A program made the position numbers and the translations under genes. From Favolaschia claudopus (Eukaryota; Basidiomycota; Agaricomycetes; Agaricales; Mycenaceae), in contig JAWWNJ010000168.1 of NCBI GenBank assembly GCA_037176885.1, positions 434,001 to 498,000 on the forward strand: a stretch of 64,000 bases of DNA, read 5' to 3'. Under the pieces are notes generated by a model. It had not been told where the DNA came from, did no database searches, and was given only the letters and a program-made list of their open reading frames with translations. Shown here in pieces: positions 9,801-19,521 of the stretch (position 1 is its first letter; each line of letters opens with the position of its first letter).

Positions 9801-11229
9801 CTTCCTCGTTGGTTCGCATGATCCACTGGAATAGTCGCTCCTCTGTGGGTGTGAGGAATCCCGCCTTGTTGATTTCCAAGGATTCCATTCGTTCTTGACT
9901 GAGTCTTTTTCCCTCTTCAAATTCCGTAGGGTGAGTGGGTAATGGCGGTAAGGTGAGAAGCGGATCCTCCGGGATGCTTCGTCGTACGGCGTAGTCTGGC
10001 GAAAACGTAGTTGAAACAGGTCGCACCTTTTTGTCAACCCGTTTATACATCGTAAACGCCTGATATGTTGTGCCCTCTGGACTGGCCATTGTGACCGGGT
10101 AGAAGATGAACTCATCGTCATCTTCTAATACAAATTCGTCCAAAGGATCCTGGAGCGCATGGGGTTGAAGTTCCTCCGTTAAGTAGTCTTGTTGAAGACT
10201 CAAAACCATCGGAGTGTCGTGGCGATTAAATTCCCAAGTCGAACGATGATGGTGCGGCAGGGAAAACCGGTTCCATTGGTGGATTAGGTAGTGTGTAAAC
10301 TGTAACCACCATAAAAAAGTCCGTAAGAAGATGACCAGCAATATTCGTCGAGAATATCGTAAGGCATTGTAGGAATATAAGAAGAATATCGTCAAGATAG
10401 TAGTAAGAAGATGAATGGCCGTGTCGAGGAATTGTATAGTAGCGCGAGTAATTTCACCTAAGTCAAGGGGTTTGACCAGGGGTACAGTCGAGAGTCCAAT
10501 CGTGTCTGCAAGTAGCATCGTATCGTAGAGTCCGGGAAAGAGTCCGTTGTCGTAGTCAAGAAAGAAATCACCACTGGATATGTACAAGTCGTTTGTCCAT
10601 CGCGGTTCGTCGATTATCACATCTACATCCAACCAATCCACTCGCCTCTTCGCCACACACAAAACTGCGGTTGAATGAACACAGGGAAGGAAAATGAATA
10701 GGGCAGCTGATTCTCCTCGTAATCTGGCGTTGTTTAGCGAATCCGCGGGGAACGAAAAGGATCGCAACCCACCGAACATTCTATACTCATCATATACGCG
10801 CACGAGAAACACCATCCCCCCGTTGGAAGGTGTTAGCGATGTCCGTCGAATCGTTACCTGCATGAAGAGCCATAGTGGAGCGCAGATGGTCGCGTCCGGT
10901 GGTAATATCGCTAACCCCACCCATTTGTACGACCCGCCGCCGATCATCGTTATCGCGGTTACGCCGGGTGGAAGGTAGTCTCGGTTCTCCGCCAGAATCA
11001 CGTTGGCGATCAAGGGAAAGCGGCTGAAAGGAGCGAAAATAAACGAGGTGTTCGTTAGGTAAGAGAAAGGGACCCACTCGAACGGGCGCGACAGAAGGCG
11101 GAGGACGATGGTTAATCCCGGGGAAGGGGGCGCCGTTAGGGAACGTGGTAGGTCGTTCAAGAGGGTAATGAAACGCTGGCCCCAATACCTGGCTATCCGT
11201 GTGAAGGGAGGTATCGAGAACCCCTGCAT
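6838..11229 (-). CDS. pol: Ty3-like Pol: reverse transcriptase, RNase H, integrase
   Basis: A 1,463-codon intact ORF. RT lies at about residues 500-700 (conserved stretches around RWFCVLKKNGKLRIVHDLQP and AFMTPLGLLR). Its catalytic box reads FIDD at 657-660 rather than YxDD. RNase H follows (LAVDSCSEATG, about 828; an SRYSQPKLE segment). The integrase has H1075, H1080, C1110 and C1113 for zinc, and D1140, D1198 and E1233 as the DDE core. There is no protease and no chromodomain; the acidic tail is SES/EAE-rich. The first about 340 residues overlap another ORF and do not look like a known domain. The ATGs at 10209 and 10089 are plausible alternative starts, giving an N terminus such as MASPEGTTYQAF. 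The protease presumably comes from a separate gag-pro ORF. Confidence 0.85.
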   Translation of the reverse strand: MQGFSIPPFTRIARYWGQRFITLLNDLPRSLTAPPSPGLTIVLRLLSRPFEWVPFSYLTNTSFIFAPFSRFPLIANVILAENRDYLPPGVTAITMIGGGSYKWVGLAILPPDATICAPLWLFMQVTIRRTSLTPSNGGMVFLVRVYDEYRMFGGLRSFSFPADSLNNARLRGESAALFIFLPCVHSTAVLCVAKRRVDWLDVDVIIDEPRWTNDLYISSGDFFLDYDNGLFPGLYDTMLLADTIGLSTVPLVKPLDLGEITRATIQFLDTAIHLLTTILTIFFLYSYNALRYSRRILLVIFLRTFLWWLQFTHYLIHQWNRFSLPHHHRSTWEFNRHDTPMVLSLQQDYLTEELQPHALQDPLDEFVLEDDDEFIFYPVTMASPEGTTYQAFTMYKRVDKKVRPVSTTFSPDYAVRRSIPEDPLLTLPPLPTHPTEFEEGKRLSQERMESLEINKAGFLTPTEERLFQWIMRTNEEAVAFEDSERGTFKESYFSPYKISTVPHIPWEYKNIPIPPGILNKVIEVLKLKMDAGVYEPCQSSYRSRWFCVLKKNGKLRIVHDLQPLNKVTVRDAGMLPIIDDFVEGFAGRQCYSVFDLYWGFDARQMDPESRDMTAFMTPLGLLRIASMPTGFTNSPAEFQRCMVFILHDEIPHVANIFIDDLPIKGSKTQYLDENGTPETIPENSDIRRFIWEHAQDVHRILHKLKCAGATVSGTKTQICRPEVLIVGQTCNAEGRIPDPKKLAAILDWPVLTTPQDVRKFLGLCGTVRIWIENYSGLIRPLTELYRKSEEFIWNHRRAEAFAKIKHLVVSPPALRPIDYESELGVYLAVDSCSEATGMILSQLDEQGRRRIARYGSIPMSDRESRYSQPKLELFGLYRALRHWRLYIIGVKTFRVEVDAKFIQGLLNNPDLQPDAAINRWIQGILMFHFELIHVPATKFQAPDALSRRPRAEGEEAPDDDDDWLDQIALSAFKAPRYFGPIQQYYENPEIQLYEERLQVLMTRRAQEQQMEDIIKFLETLEMPKFPSAQQQRRFISKATQFYERKGKIWRRNGNNTPQLVIMQPEARLSILTQGHENLGHRGADALWDHLKVRFYWPHLRADIQHHIASCPQCQVRSTKKVEIPPTVSLPTAIFQKIYVDIMRMPPAGGFNMIVAARDDLTGICEAKPLAHQTAKSMADFFFTNIYCRYGCPLQITTDNGSEVLAAFELLMQRLHIPQIKISRYNKHANGVVERGHFTLREALVKACNGNLAKWPKMLPAAVFADCVTVSSVTGYSPFQLLHATQPLLPFDLTEATFLVEGFYSGMSTSELLALRIRQLQMHPADIAHAADTLKKARFTSKAQFEKRFKRRLAKTTYTKGELVLMRNTQLEMTVSSARKTEDRYLGPYEVHRKNKGGAYILKELDGTLFERNPVAAFRLLPYITRDHEFMRTGWMGKDDEEAEDTGSESESETEAETSSEDGE

Positions 11230-13171
11230 AGAGGAGGTGAGAGATGACCTCTTCCCGTTTGAATTGAACGTGTAAAACGCGACTCAATACCTCCGAAATC
11301 ATGTGGTAGCCGTGGTTGTGGAAGCCGGCGTGGGCGATGCGGATGCGGTCGAACTCGGATACCTTCAAGAGCGCGGACGGATGGGGCGAAGGGCAGTAAA
11401 TCACCGCGGGTTGTTGATGAATTCGACGTTGCGATCCTAGAGCAATGAGCCGGTCCAAGAACTCCAAAAGACGGGCCCGTGCTCGTGCCAAGTCCTCAAC
11501 ATACTTCGACTGAAGTACCCGAATGACGTTGAGGGCCGTGCAGTACGCCGCGCCACGCCGCCGAGCGTATTCACTGAATTGGCGTGCGACTTCCCCGTCG
11601 TGAAGCGGCGTCATTACCGGTGCGGCGTCAATGCAACGCATATTCGGGCCTTCGGCGGTGGAGACGCTATCCAAAGCCAAAGGATCTAAATGCAAACGCT
11701 TCAAAGGATCGTCAGATGCCAAAAGAATGTCGTCAAGGTAAATCGTTACCGCTCGGGCGTCCCGTACTCGCGCTGGATCCAGTCGCTCACGATCCCGCAC
11801 CATCGCCAAACCGTCGTCATTGATGTAGGTGATTTTTGCCATGGCGGTGTGATTCAATTCCACGCGAAGGTCCGTTCCCGCGATGTCGAGGAACTCGTGC
11901 GCAGGCACCACGGCCCACTGGTCCTCCATCGTTTCGACGCGTACGCGATGGTTGCCTTCAGTCACGAGGGCACGCTGGGTGTAGGCGTGGGCCGAAGCGC
12001 GCTCCTCCCGTCCCACGGCGGCCGCTGCCATGGAATGGTGAACGTCTTTGACCGCGAGCGCCACCTCGTAAGTGGGAAGCAGAACTTTGCCCGGCGGTAG
12101 AAGACGCCTCGCCGTTGTCGTATCCGCCGACGGAGCAGCAGACGATGAGGCGGCGGTAGCCCGAGGTTGGGCGGTTGAAGTAGTCGCGATAGGAGGGGAG
12201 AGGGCGGCGGCGTCAGGTTCAGAAGTGGTGTTGGAGACGTCATCTTCGTCGTTCAGGATAGCGGAGAGAAAGAACGGGTTACGTGTGTGCAAGGGACGAG
12301 GTTGGTGCAAGACGTTGGGTGCGTTGTGTGCGACTTCTTCCTCTGACAGCTTTCTTACCCATGTTCCGTCCGTTGTGGTGGGTTTCCCCATTCCGCGCGC
12401 TAGCCCGTTGCTGGTTTGACGAGTCTCGGATGCCGATGACGACTCGTCTGTTGGGCTGACTTCATCCGAAGTAACGGGCGAACACGGTCGTAGGGGCGGC
12501 AGGGAGTCGGTGTCGCTGATTGGCGAGGAGCGGGGAGTGGGCAGAGGTAACGGGCGAGCTGGAAGGATGGGGCGCAGTCGAGGGAGATAGGATGCACGAT
12601 GGGGGATGGAGAGCTTGCCTTTGTTTGGCTGGCCTTCGTTCCGGTAACCGCGGTTAACGATAGCCGCTTCCTCTTTCGTTAACGGAATTGGCCGGCGGCG
12701 GTCGCTTGCCCATTGATCTCTTTCTTCGTCGGACGAAACGTCGGCCAATTCGGCCTCGGACGATGCATCGGCTTTGTCGCTCCCGACATGCCCGAGGCAC
12801 GTGGTCGCGGAAGTCGGAGCCGACGGATCTTCAGTCGCCACGTCGTCTCTTCCCTTTACAATCTCCCCTTCCTCTACGTCCATCTCGCTGCCATCCTCCG
12901 ACTCGTCGCTCGCCACCAATTCTCTGAGTCGTTCATCAAGACGCTGGCCAAACAAACGACGGATGGTGACGTACGGCTCGTCGCCTGCCTTCAGTTTCAC
13001 AGAAGGATTCGCGGGAGAGTTAGGTGGGGCGGAGGGAAGAGTTCGCGGGCATTGAGTGTGAAGAATGGCTGGGGGAATAGGCGTTCCAGGGCGAATCGGT
13101 AAGCCGTGGTCTCCCGTTTTCGCTTTTAAAACCACGCGTGACCCGTCCGTGGAAAGGCCGACTGTCGTCAT
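10790..13171 (-). CDS. Large ORF preceding Ty3-like pol, overlapping it; unknown
   Basis: A 793-residue ORF whose last 440 nt overlap the pol ORF in another frame on the same strand. Residues 1-350 are low-complexity, acidic and Ser/Pro-rich (DVEEGEIV and DSEDESE-like runs), typical of disordered protein. Residues 420-700 look folded, with a helical part (LARARARLLEFLDRLIALG) and the motif GPAFHYPLERPTTFPNG. Similar Pro-rich, RDSGGEP-containing proteins are, to my recollection, common next to agaric Ty3 elements, so a Gag-like or linker role is possible but unproven. The frame stays open upstream to about 13430 without an ATG, and that extension has coding-like content (CIFCKK, NGGHYISHP), so the true N terminus may lie farther upstream or be lost. 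Confidence 0.55.
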   Translation of the reverse strand: MTTVGLSTDGSRVVLKAKTGDHGLPIRPGTPIPPAILHTQCPRTLPSAPPNSPANPSVKLKAGDEPYVTIRRLFGQRLDERLRELVASDESEDGSEMDVEEGEIVKGRDDVATEDPSAPTSATTCLGHVGSDKADASSEAELADVSSDEERDQWASDRRRPIPLTKEEAAIVNRGYRNEGQPNKGKLSIPHRASYLPRLRPILPARPLPLPTPRSSPISDTDSLPPLRPCSPVTSDEVSPTDESSSASETRQTSNGLARGMGKPTTTDGTWVRKLSEEEVAHNAPNVLHQPRPLHTRNPFFLSAILNDEDDVSNTTSEPDAAALSPPIATTSTAQPRATAASSSAAPSADTTTARRLLPPGKVLLPTYEVALAVKDVHHSMAAAAVGREERASAHAYTQRALVTEGNHRVRVETMEDQWAVVPAHEFLDIAGTDLRVELNHTAMAKITYINDDGLAMVRDRERLDPARVRDARAVTIYLDDILLASDDPLKRLHLDPLALDSVSTAEGPNMRCIDAAPVMTPLHDGEVARQFSEYARRRGAAYCTALNVIRVLQSKYVEDLARARARLLEFLDRLIALGSQRRIHQQPAVIYCPSPHPSALLKVSEFDRIRIAHAGFHNHGYHMISEVLSRVLHVQFKREEVISHLLYAGVLDTSLHTDSQVLGPAFHYPLERPTTFPNGAPFPGINHRPPPSVAPVRVGPFLLPNEHLVYFRSFQPLSLDRQRDSGGEPRLPSTRRNRDNDDRRRVVQMGGVSDITTGRDHLRSTMALHAGNDSTDIANTFQRGDGVSRARI

Positions 13172-13416
13172 ATCAGCAGCAATACCGGGTGGGGGAACGT
13201 CGACAGGATGGGAAATGTAGTGCCCGCCGTTGTCCGCAAGCTGAAGTATTCGTTGGTTAGCGTGAGTCGCGGAGGTTATAACGGGAAGAGCTACCAGGGG
13301 CGGTGGTGAGTACGATTCGCTTTTGATTCTCTTCTCAGCCCATATTGTTGGCTTTTTACAAAATATACAGGCCGTTGCCAGAAAGCGTTTACAAAATGTT
13401 GCGGGTCCAGCCAGCC

Positions 13417-13656
13417 TTATGTAATGCCATCACTGGGGACCGTGGCAGGGCCCTGCGGAGCTTGAAATTGACTGATGTGATGTGAATCAATGCCTTTTGA
13501 TGGCATGGCAGCCGCCTGCCGGTTCGTTGCTGCTCGGCACTTGCTATTGATCGGCTCGGGCGCCTCGGGAGTTGCCGCTGACTCGTCAGCGGGACTTTCC
13601 GGTGATTCGGAGTTGATAGTGGGTGTTTTCCGGCCCGAATTACCGCCCATCAGCAC
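13417..13656 (-). CDS. Small Pro/Ser/Glu-rich ORF upstream of the 793-residue ORF
   Basis: A 79-residue ORF starts at ATG 13656 and stops at 13417, just where the open extension of the following ORF begins in another frame. Its composition (SPESPADES, PEAPEPI) matches the disordered start of a larger protein. It may be the original N terminus of the downstream ORF, separated by a small frame change. The gap 13657-13840 holds only the 3' flank of the next gene. Confidence 0.25.
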   Translation of the reverse strand: MLMGGNSGRKTPTINSESPESPADESAATPEAPEPINSKCRAATNRQAAAMPSKGIDSHHISQFQAPQGPATVPSDGIT

Positions 13657-13840
13657 CCAAACATACGGAACAAATTGATCGCATCAATCAAAGAAAACAT
13701 ATCGCCCTTGCTTCCCCCCACCACTTTGGGGGATTCAAAATACACCTTCTCGGCGCTCAAGATACCCCGCGCTCCCCTCCCGCTTCTCCTCGCCTTCCTA
13801 CACCCTTGCGGACGCGCTGCGCCGCTTTTTATTCGTGCAT

Positions 13841-16591
13841 TTACGTCGGCACCGCATCCAAATCCATCCGATCAATATCGTTCGCATTCGCGCGCCCCTC
13901 CCTAGGATTGACTCAGTACCCAGTTCGTTCACAACAAACACAGTGTATGAATGAAGCACTTACTCGAATTTTTCCAGCACCCAGCGTACTTCCTCCACCG
14001 CTTCCTTCCAGTCTTTCGCCACGCCTTCTCGAAGCCATTCCCCCTCCGACCTGATCCTCAACGCGTCCCTCCACCAACGCAGGCAAATCAACACGTTCAG
14101 CAACCCATTTTTCCCCGTCTCCTTCTTCAACGCGCTCCAGTCCCCCTCCCCCTCCTTTGCCAGCCTCCTTCCATCCCTCACACGCGTGCGCCACTCGGGG
14201 TTGATCGCCACCCAATATTTCCACCAAAGCGCAGCGAAGCCGTATACATCCAGGATTGCGGGTTGCGGTCCACCGACACGGGCGCGGCTGATCCACCCCG
14301 CAACTTCCTTGGGTCGATACTTCGTCCCCATTGCCTTGGCCTACAATGATGGTTAGTTAATTCACGTTCGCGAGGGGAATACGACGCTTACGGGGCCAAT
14401 GAAACCAGCGCGTTCTTCCTGCTTCCACCACAGCTCCACCACTTTCGTCCACTCGTCGTCGCATTCGCCGCCGAGGAGCTGATCCCGGGCGCTTCGTGCC
14501 CAGTGTGCGATGCCGTTCTCGTCTGCACCCGGCGGAGCTCGTATATTCTTCCGGCCAGGGCCTCGCTTTCCCCCCGTCGTCCCCTTGTCGCCTTCCCCGT
14601 CGCCATCCTCGTCTTCGCCATCCTCCTCTTCACCATCGTACTCGTCCTCCTCGTTCGGCTTCCTGCGCTTGGTCGCCGGCCCCTCCCCGTCGCTTGGTCG
14701 CTTTTTATTCGCCACTTTGATCTCCTTCATTAAATTCGCCAGATCCTGCTTCAATCCCAAATCTTCAAGCAGCTCCGCGGTCCGCGCCATGTTACTCTCG
14801 CGGGTTTGGAAGAGCTCGTTGCCTCTTTCGAGCTCACGCAGACGAAACTCCTGGTCGGATGGTTCCAGGCGCTTGATCGCGCGCCTCAGCGGAGAAGCGA
14901 CTAAGGGCAGCGCGGCGAGTCGAGCGTCTAGCTCCTGGGGCCATCCAGCCCATTCATCTTCGTCGCCTTCCCAACCCTCACCGTCGTCCCCACTCCCATA
15001 CTCGTCTTGCCCATCATCGCCGCCTTCGCCATCCCCCTCTTCTGCGCGACTTTCTGCGATGGTAGCGCCGGTATCCCCGCGCTTTGACCTACGTGTACGC
15101 GCGGCTATTGGTTCCACTGGCGGGCTGGTAGCGGACGCCACGTCAACTTCGACCGTTGTGGTAGCGGCTGAAACGATGGGCTGGGATGGGGCGGCAGTGA
15201 CGGCGGCGGTGACGGCGGCGGTGGCGGGTGGAGGGGGGACGGCGAGCGTGACGTCTCCTTCTTGGGTCGGCATAGCGGGTGGAGGGGGGACGGCGAGCTC
15301 GACGCCTTCTGCAGTCTCGCGGGGTGTAAGTGGGCCCGTCGCGTCTGGGGTTGCCGCTGGACTTCTTCGTTAGTGGTGCACTTTAAAGAGGTATGTGATT
15401 CACCTGCGGCCACCAAATACCTCATCCATTGATCTACCACAGATTTGAAGCCCGGATTGTCCCAGGCGGTGAAATCCAAACCCTGCTTCCCCGGGGCCTT
15501 CGCATGCAGGCAACGAATATCGAACTTACTCCCCGAAACAACAGTCCCTGCGACGAACAGAATTTGACACCCGGTGATCGCTCGGAGGGAGTCGATCAAC
15601 GGCTGCACGGTCACTGCAAGCCGTCTGCGTGCCCTATTTAACCGGTGAGTCCAGCTACTCTTGATCCAACGAGCATCCCACTTACTCTTGTTGTACCTCC
15701 AGATCGTCGACCGCCTCTGCTTCGACCCCACCCCCCGCCTTGAACTCAGCCATTGCCGCTGCAAATGCTTCCTCCCCCTTCTCTTTCAATGCAGCCCTCG
15801 CGTCTTCCGACTCATTCGCCAAAAGCTCGCGTGCGATTGCCGTGCGCTGCTGAATCGTGTTGCCGCTGCCGACCAACTCCGGAAATCGCTCTTGAAACAG
15901 TCGGTTCACCTCCCCATTCTTCTTCTCATCCTGCATATACAGCTGGTAGAGTGGCATTCGCTTCGGGGCCCGCTCCTCGATGTGGCTGAGCTGGTGCAGC
16001 CATTTGGTGTAAGGATTTTTGCCGCCTTTCGTGTTGCGCCGGACGTATGTTAACCACCGTTTGATCTTCTACAGATACAACGCGACTATTCAGCATCTTT
16101 TCGGCGCGTCATACTCAACGAGGACTTACCGCCTCGGTGTTTTTTTTGATTTCATTCTTCTTTGCGAGCTCGTCTTTGCCCAGCTCACGGTCAGCTTTTC
16201 CATACCCTTGAAGACTTGCGGGTGGCTCTTGAGTGTGGGGGATCTCCCAGGGATACAATGCCCAGTATTCGCTGAACAGTTTTGGGAAAAATTTGCGCGT
16301 TGTTTTGTCCTTCGACGCCTTGCAATACTCATCCACCTTTCCTCGCAGGAACACCGCACGCGATCCGTGAAAATCCCCAGGGTTTCCGCGCTTCTTGGGC
16401 GCGTCGTCGTCGTCGTCGCCCTCTTTTTTTTTGGTCGAGGACGCGTCGTCGTCGTCGCCCTCGTCGCCGTCGTTGTCGGTGTCGCTGGCGGTGTCCTTAT
16501 CTTGTTCGGTCGGTGCCGTGGCGTTATCGTCGGTCGTTTTCGCTTTCGCGCGGGGCGCGCTCTTGTTCTTGCCTTTTTTGGTGAGTGCCAT
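13841..16591 (-). CDS. Agaric bipartite-family protein, six exons, 825 residues (unknown function)
   Basis: Exons by splice consensus and phase: 16591-16130, 16068-15686, 15633-15404, 15356-14392, 14340-13964 and 13901-13841; introns are 47-63 bp. The phases close exactly to 826 codons. The N-terminal module has GNPGDFHG, then YWALYPWEIP, a basic stretch (KIKRWLTYVRR), MPLYQLYMQDEKKNGEVN and RTAIARELLANESEDARA. Next comes a compact fold-like segment (VTVQPLIDSLRAITG, then FTAWDNPGF). A long acidic Pro/Ala linker holds a nuclear-signal-like KKRPSDGEGPATKRRK. The C-terminal module is Trp-rich: WTKVVELWWKQEERAGF, WWKYWVAINPEWR, KNGLLNVLICLRWW, WKEAVEEVRWVL. I recall this architecture as widely expanded in mushroom genomes without known function. 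It shares module order with the gene at 30766-33771. Confidence 0.75.
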
Positions 16592-17067
16592 GGGTTGGCG
16601 AGCACAAAGGGAGGTCTCACAAGTTTACTTAATTTCCCACCCAAACGCAGCATCGTGGTGCGGGAGGCGAGGAGCGGCGTTTAACGGGACATAGTTAGGT
16701 CGTCTCGAAATTTCGACTTCACTTCTTGTTCTTATGTACACAGAAATTGAATTTGTATTTACAACAACAAGTTAACTACAATGAAACATAGAATGCCTAA
16801 AAAAGATACATACAGCCATTGACAGAGGAAGGAGGGATGCGGAGAAGTCCAAGAATGTCATGTACAAGATAGCGTAGAGTCCGAATCAATATCAAGAGTT
16901 GGAGACAGAGTCCATGAATGTGCATACAACGGATAGCGAGATAATAGCAGTACGAGCGACGATGTGCGAGAGCGATAGCATTGGGGGCGACGATGGGGAC
17001 GGAGAGGTGCAAGAAAGGAAAGCAAAACAATACCAAGATAGCGGGACGACAATACCAGAAGAAAAAA
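16592..17067. other. Intergenic gap
   Basis: Between the start of the bipartite-family gene (16591, minus) and the 3' end of the viroplasmin-like gene (17068, minus). It contains the promoter of the former and an A/T-rich segment near 16730-16800. No further gene is supported. Confidence 0.5.
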
Positions 17068-18352
17068 TTAGACCCCCCCACCTGCGCGTGCACCCGCCGG
17101 ACCATGGGCAACGACACCCCACGAATGCATGTTTTCCAGCTCGGTCACGTCGAAGGAGGACATGAGGGTAAACATGCTCCCCATCCCGTTCGCCATCGCG
17201 GCAGCGATGGCGTCGCGAGGGTCGGCCCACGAACCGTGCCTCAGCCCCTTCACGGCCCACATCAAACGCTCCTCGTACATCCCATCGTCCTCCTCCCCGA
17301 ATGCCCCCGCGTACTCATCGTCGTCGAGGTTGATCTCGCTCAAGGTGCGAGGTGAAGAACGCGGGGAGGCCGTGCTCGGCGGAAAGTCCATGTCGGACAC
17401 AGAGGAGATGTCGGAGGACATCTCGGACAAGACGTCCGACACGCGGCTGAGAGGAGAGGAGGTCAAGGAAGGTGCGTGCCCATCTTGATAAACTCCGGGC
17501 GAGCGGTACAACGCGGTGGGCGGTGGTGGGGTCGGAGCCAGCGACGCTAGCGGCGAGATCACGGGAAAACTCGCGGGAAGCCTAGGTGGGCGGAGGGGAG
17601 AAGGAGAAACACTGGAGGGCACTGCAGGGGAGAAGGGGGAGAAGGGGGAGCCAAGGAAAGGGTGCTGCGTGCCGGGCTGCGGTGTGACCGGTGGTCGCGC
17701 GCGTACGAGTCTGGGGCTAGGGGGCGCACGAGAAGCAGCGCGGGTCGACGCAAGCGACGCAAGCGACGCGATTGATGCGCCTGGGGCTGGGTCGTCGTCG
17801 GTCGGCCACGGCGCAGTGAATGTCGAGGGGTCCGGGGGAGGAGAGCAAACCGAGGGGGAGACGAGGGGGAGCAGAGAGGCGGCGGCGGTGCGTATGGAGC
17901 CGTTGATGTAAACGGGGGTCGGGGCCGGTATGTCGGGGGGGAGAGTGAACTCTGGGCAGCCGCTGGTATGATGCTTGTCGTGCATCTCCCTCCAAACCGT
18001 TTCGGCGGCGCTCCAGGTTTTCACAGCTCTTTTTTTCTGACCGGAGAAGTTGTTGGTCTCGCGATTCGCGTGGTCGCTAAGGCAGAGAGAGATCAGCGTG
18101 CAATTCATTCAAGAAGCCAAAAAAAAAAACTTACGGGCAAGTGAAGATGCCACCGCCGCAGTGAGCCGCACCCAAAACGTAGTACCGTTTGTGTGGGTTG
18201 TGATCCACGTCGTAGGTAGATTCGTCGCCCTTTTCTGGGTAGAAGTACGGGAGGCACCGACCGCCGGGTTGGGGAGGATTGACTGGGCGCCACGCCAAGA
18301 TGTCGGCGGCACCGCGTTAACCGATTGGTGCATTGGGAAAGTCGTCATCCAT
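17068..18352 (-). pseudogene. Viroplasmin/RNase H1 N-terminal-like protein gene with early in-frame stop
   Basis: Exon 1 is 18352-18135 and exon 2 is 18076-17068, joined by a 58-bp intron in phase 2. Across the junction it reads HKRYYVLGAAHCGGGIFT, then FSGQKKRAVKTWSAAETVW. This follows the pattern of the caulimovirus viroplasmin (RNase H1 hybrid-binding) fold: an aromatic strand, G-I-F-T, F-x-G-x-K and a Trp-containing helix. The remainder is a Ser/Pro-rich disordered region and a C-terminal helical segment (DPRDAIAAAMANGM). The best ATG (18352, good context) is followed after 11 codons by TAA at 18319-18317 in the same frame. No intron explains it, so this copy may be broken or start in an undetected upstream exon. 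The domain usually binds RNA-DNA hybrids or dsRNA; the role here is unknown. Confidence 0.6.
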
Positions 18353-18542
18353 TTTGGTGGAGGTTTTTTTTGTGAAAGGTTGTGGAGGGATATAGTGTTT
18401 GCAAAATGTTGTGGAGGGGAGTAAAAAGGCGATGAAGGACCGAGCAGTCACCTGGGAAGCTATATAGGTCCTTGCGCCACATTCCCGCGGTGAGTGCGGC
18501 CCAACGCCTTTGCCAAAAACCACAAAGTCCGCAGAGGAAACC
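18353..18542. promoter_or_regulatory. Divergent promoter between viroplasmin-like gene and acidic coiled-coil gene
   Basis: 190 bp separate the two divergent starts (18352 minus, 18543 plus). The segment holds no convincing ORF, so it must carry both promoters. Confidence 0.5.
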
Positions 18543-19295
18543 ATGACCTTCAACGGCGTCCACAGCGTTAACGGGGGGATGAACGATGGGTGAGATTCAG
18601 AAAATCACCGTGAGTATGTCACGGAGATATCGGCTAACAAATCCTACAGCCATTATGCCGAAGATGCGTGGGCTGCAAGCCGCGATTTCCTCACAGGCCC
18701 TCTGAACGAGATGCCTGAGGGTACTCGCCAGGAATCTCTCGCCCCCAACCCCTGGATTCCCCTCGACGAAACCCTTGTCGGTCTTCGCGCCCAGCTTCAA
18801 GACCTCCGCACCGACGACAACCCCGTCGAGGGCATGGAAACCGGCATGCGCCAGCTATTCGCAGCGATACGCGCCGAAAAGGTTGGCAGCTATCTCCACG
18901 ACGGCGACGACGCCCACGCCCTCAATGACGACTCTTCCTCCGTCGCCGTCGACGATCACGCCAGCGTCGCCGCCAGCGATGGAAGTGAGGATGGTGGAAG
19001 TGGGGACGAAAGTCGTCGCGACAACATCGACATCGACACGTCCGCCGCCGCTCGCGAACGCCAATTCGAGGAAGATCTACAAGAAATCGACGCAACCGAG
19101 CGCGCTTGGATGCGCCTGATGGCTGCACTTCGTAGAATCGACGCTCTCAAAGGGCAGCCAGATACACGGGCCCAACTCAAGGAGGTCGTCAAGGAACTGT
19201 AAGTGCTTTGCTCCCTATCGGCCCTCTGTGTATTCATCGCATTTTTCCGTTTCTTCTTCAGCGAGTCGATGCGCGGCATCTTCCCTCAGGCTTAA
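18543..19295 (+). CDS. Small acidic protein with helical segments, three exons, 209 residues
   Basis: Exons are 18543-18589, 18650-19198 and 19262-19295. Donors are GTGAGA and GTAAGT, acceptors CTACAG and CTTCAG, and phases close to 210 codons. It starts MTFNGVHSVNGGMNDG. The first third has LDETLVGLRAQLQDLRTDD and GMETGMRQLFAAI, both amphipathic helices. The middle is an Asp/Ser-rich disordered stretch. The last third is a probable coiled coil (FEEDLQEIDATERAWMRLM, then QLKEVVKELESM). I do not recognise a family. It faces away from the viroplasmin-like gene over a 190-bp gap, so shared regulation is likely. Confidence 0.6.
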
Positions 19296-19521
19296 CGTAC
19301 ATCTTTCGTCGTAGCTATTTCTTGATAAATGTAACCCTCAAATCAGAAATGTAAATACCGTTGAGCTTCAGATTCTCAAATGTATTTAAGGGCCCGGATA
19401 TATTCTCACCAAGCTTTACATTCAAGAGGCAAAAGCATTACATGACGGAGATCATATCATACAAGATATAAGGAATTTATACAAGATGTACGGAAACTTT
19501 AGACCAGAATATTTGCACAAG

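Noticed and set aside
11690..11750. YLDDILL motif in the 793-residue ORF, like a copia or Ty3 RT active site
   Set aside because: No other RT motif surrounds it; the true RT is in the following ORF. Treated as chance.
14510..15373. 287-codon Ser/Pro-rich frame on the plus strand
   Set aside because: Antisense shadow of the acidic Ala/Pro-rich linker of the six-exon gene on the minus strand; composition is a mirror of GAC/GAG-rich coding DNA.
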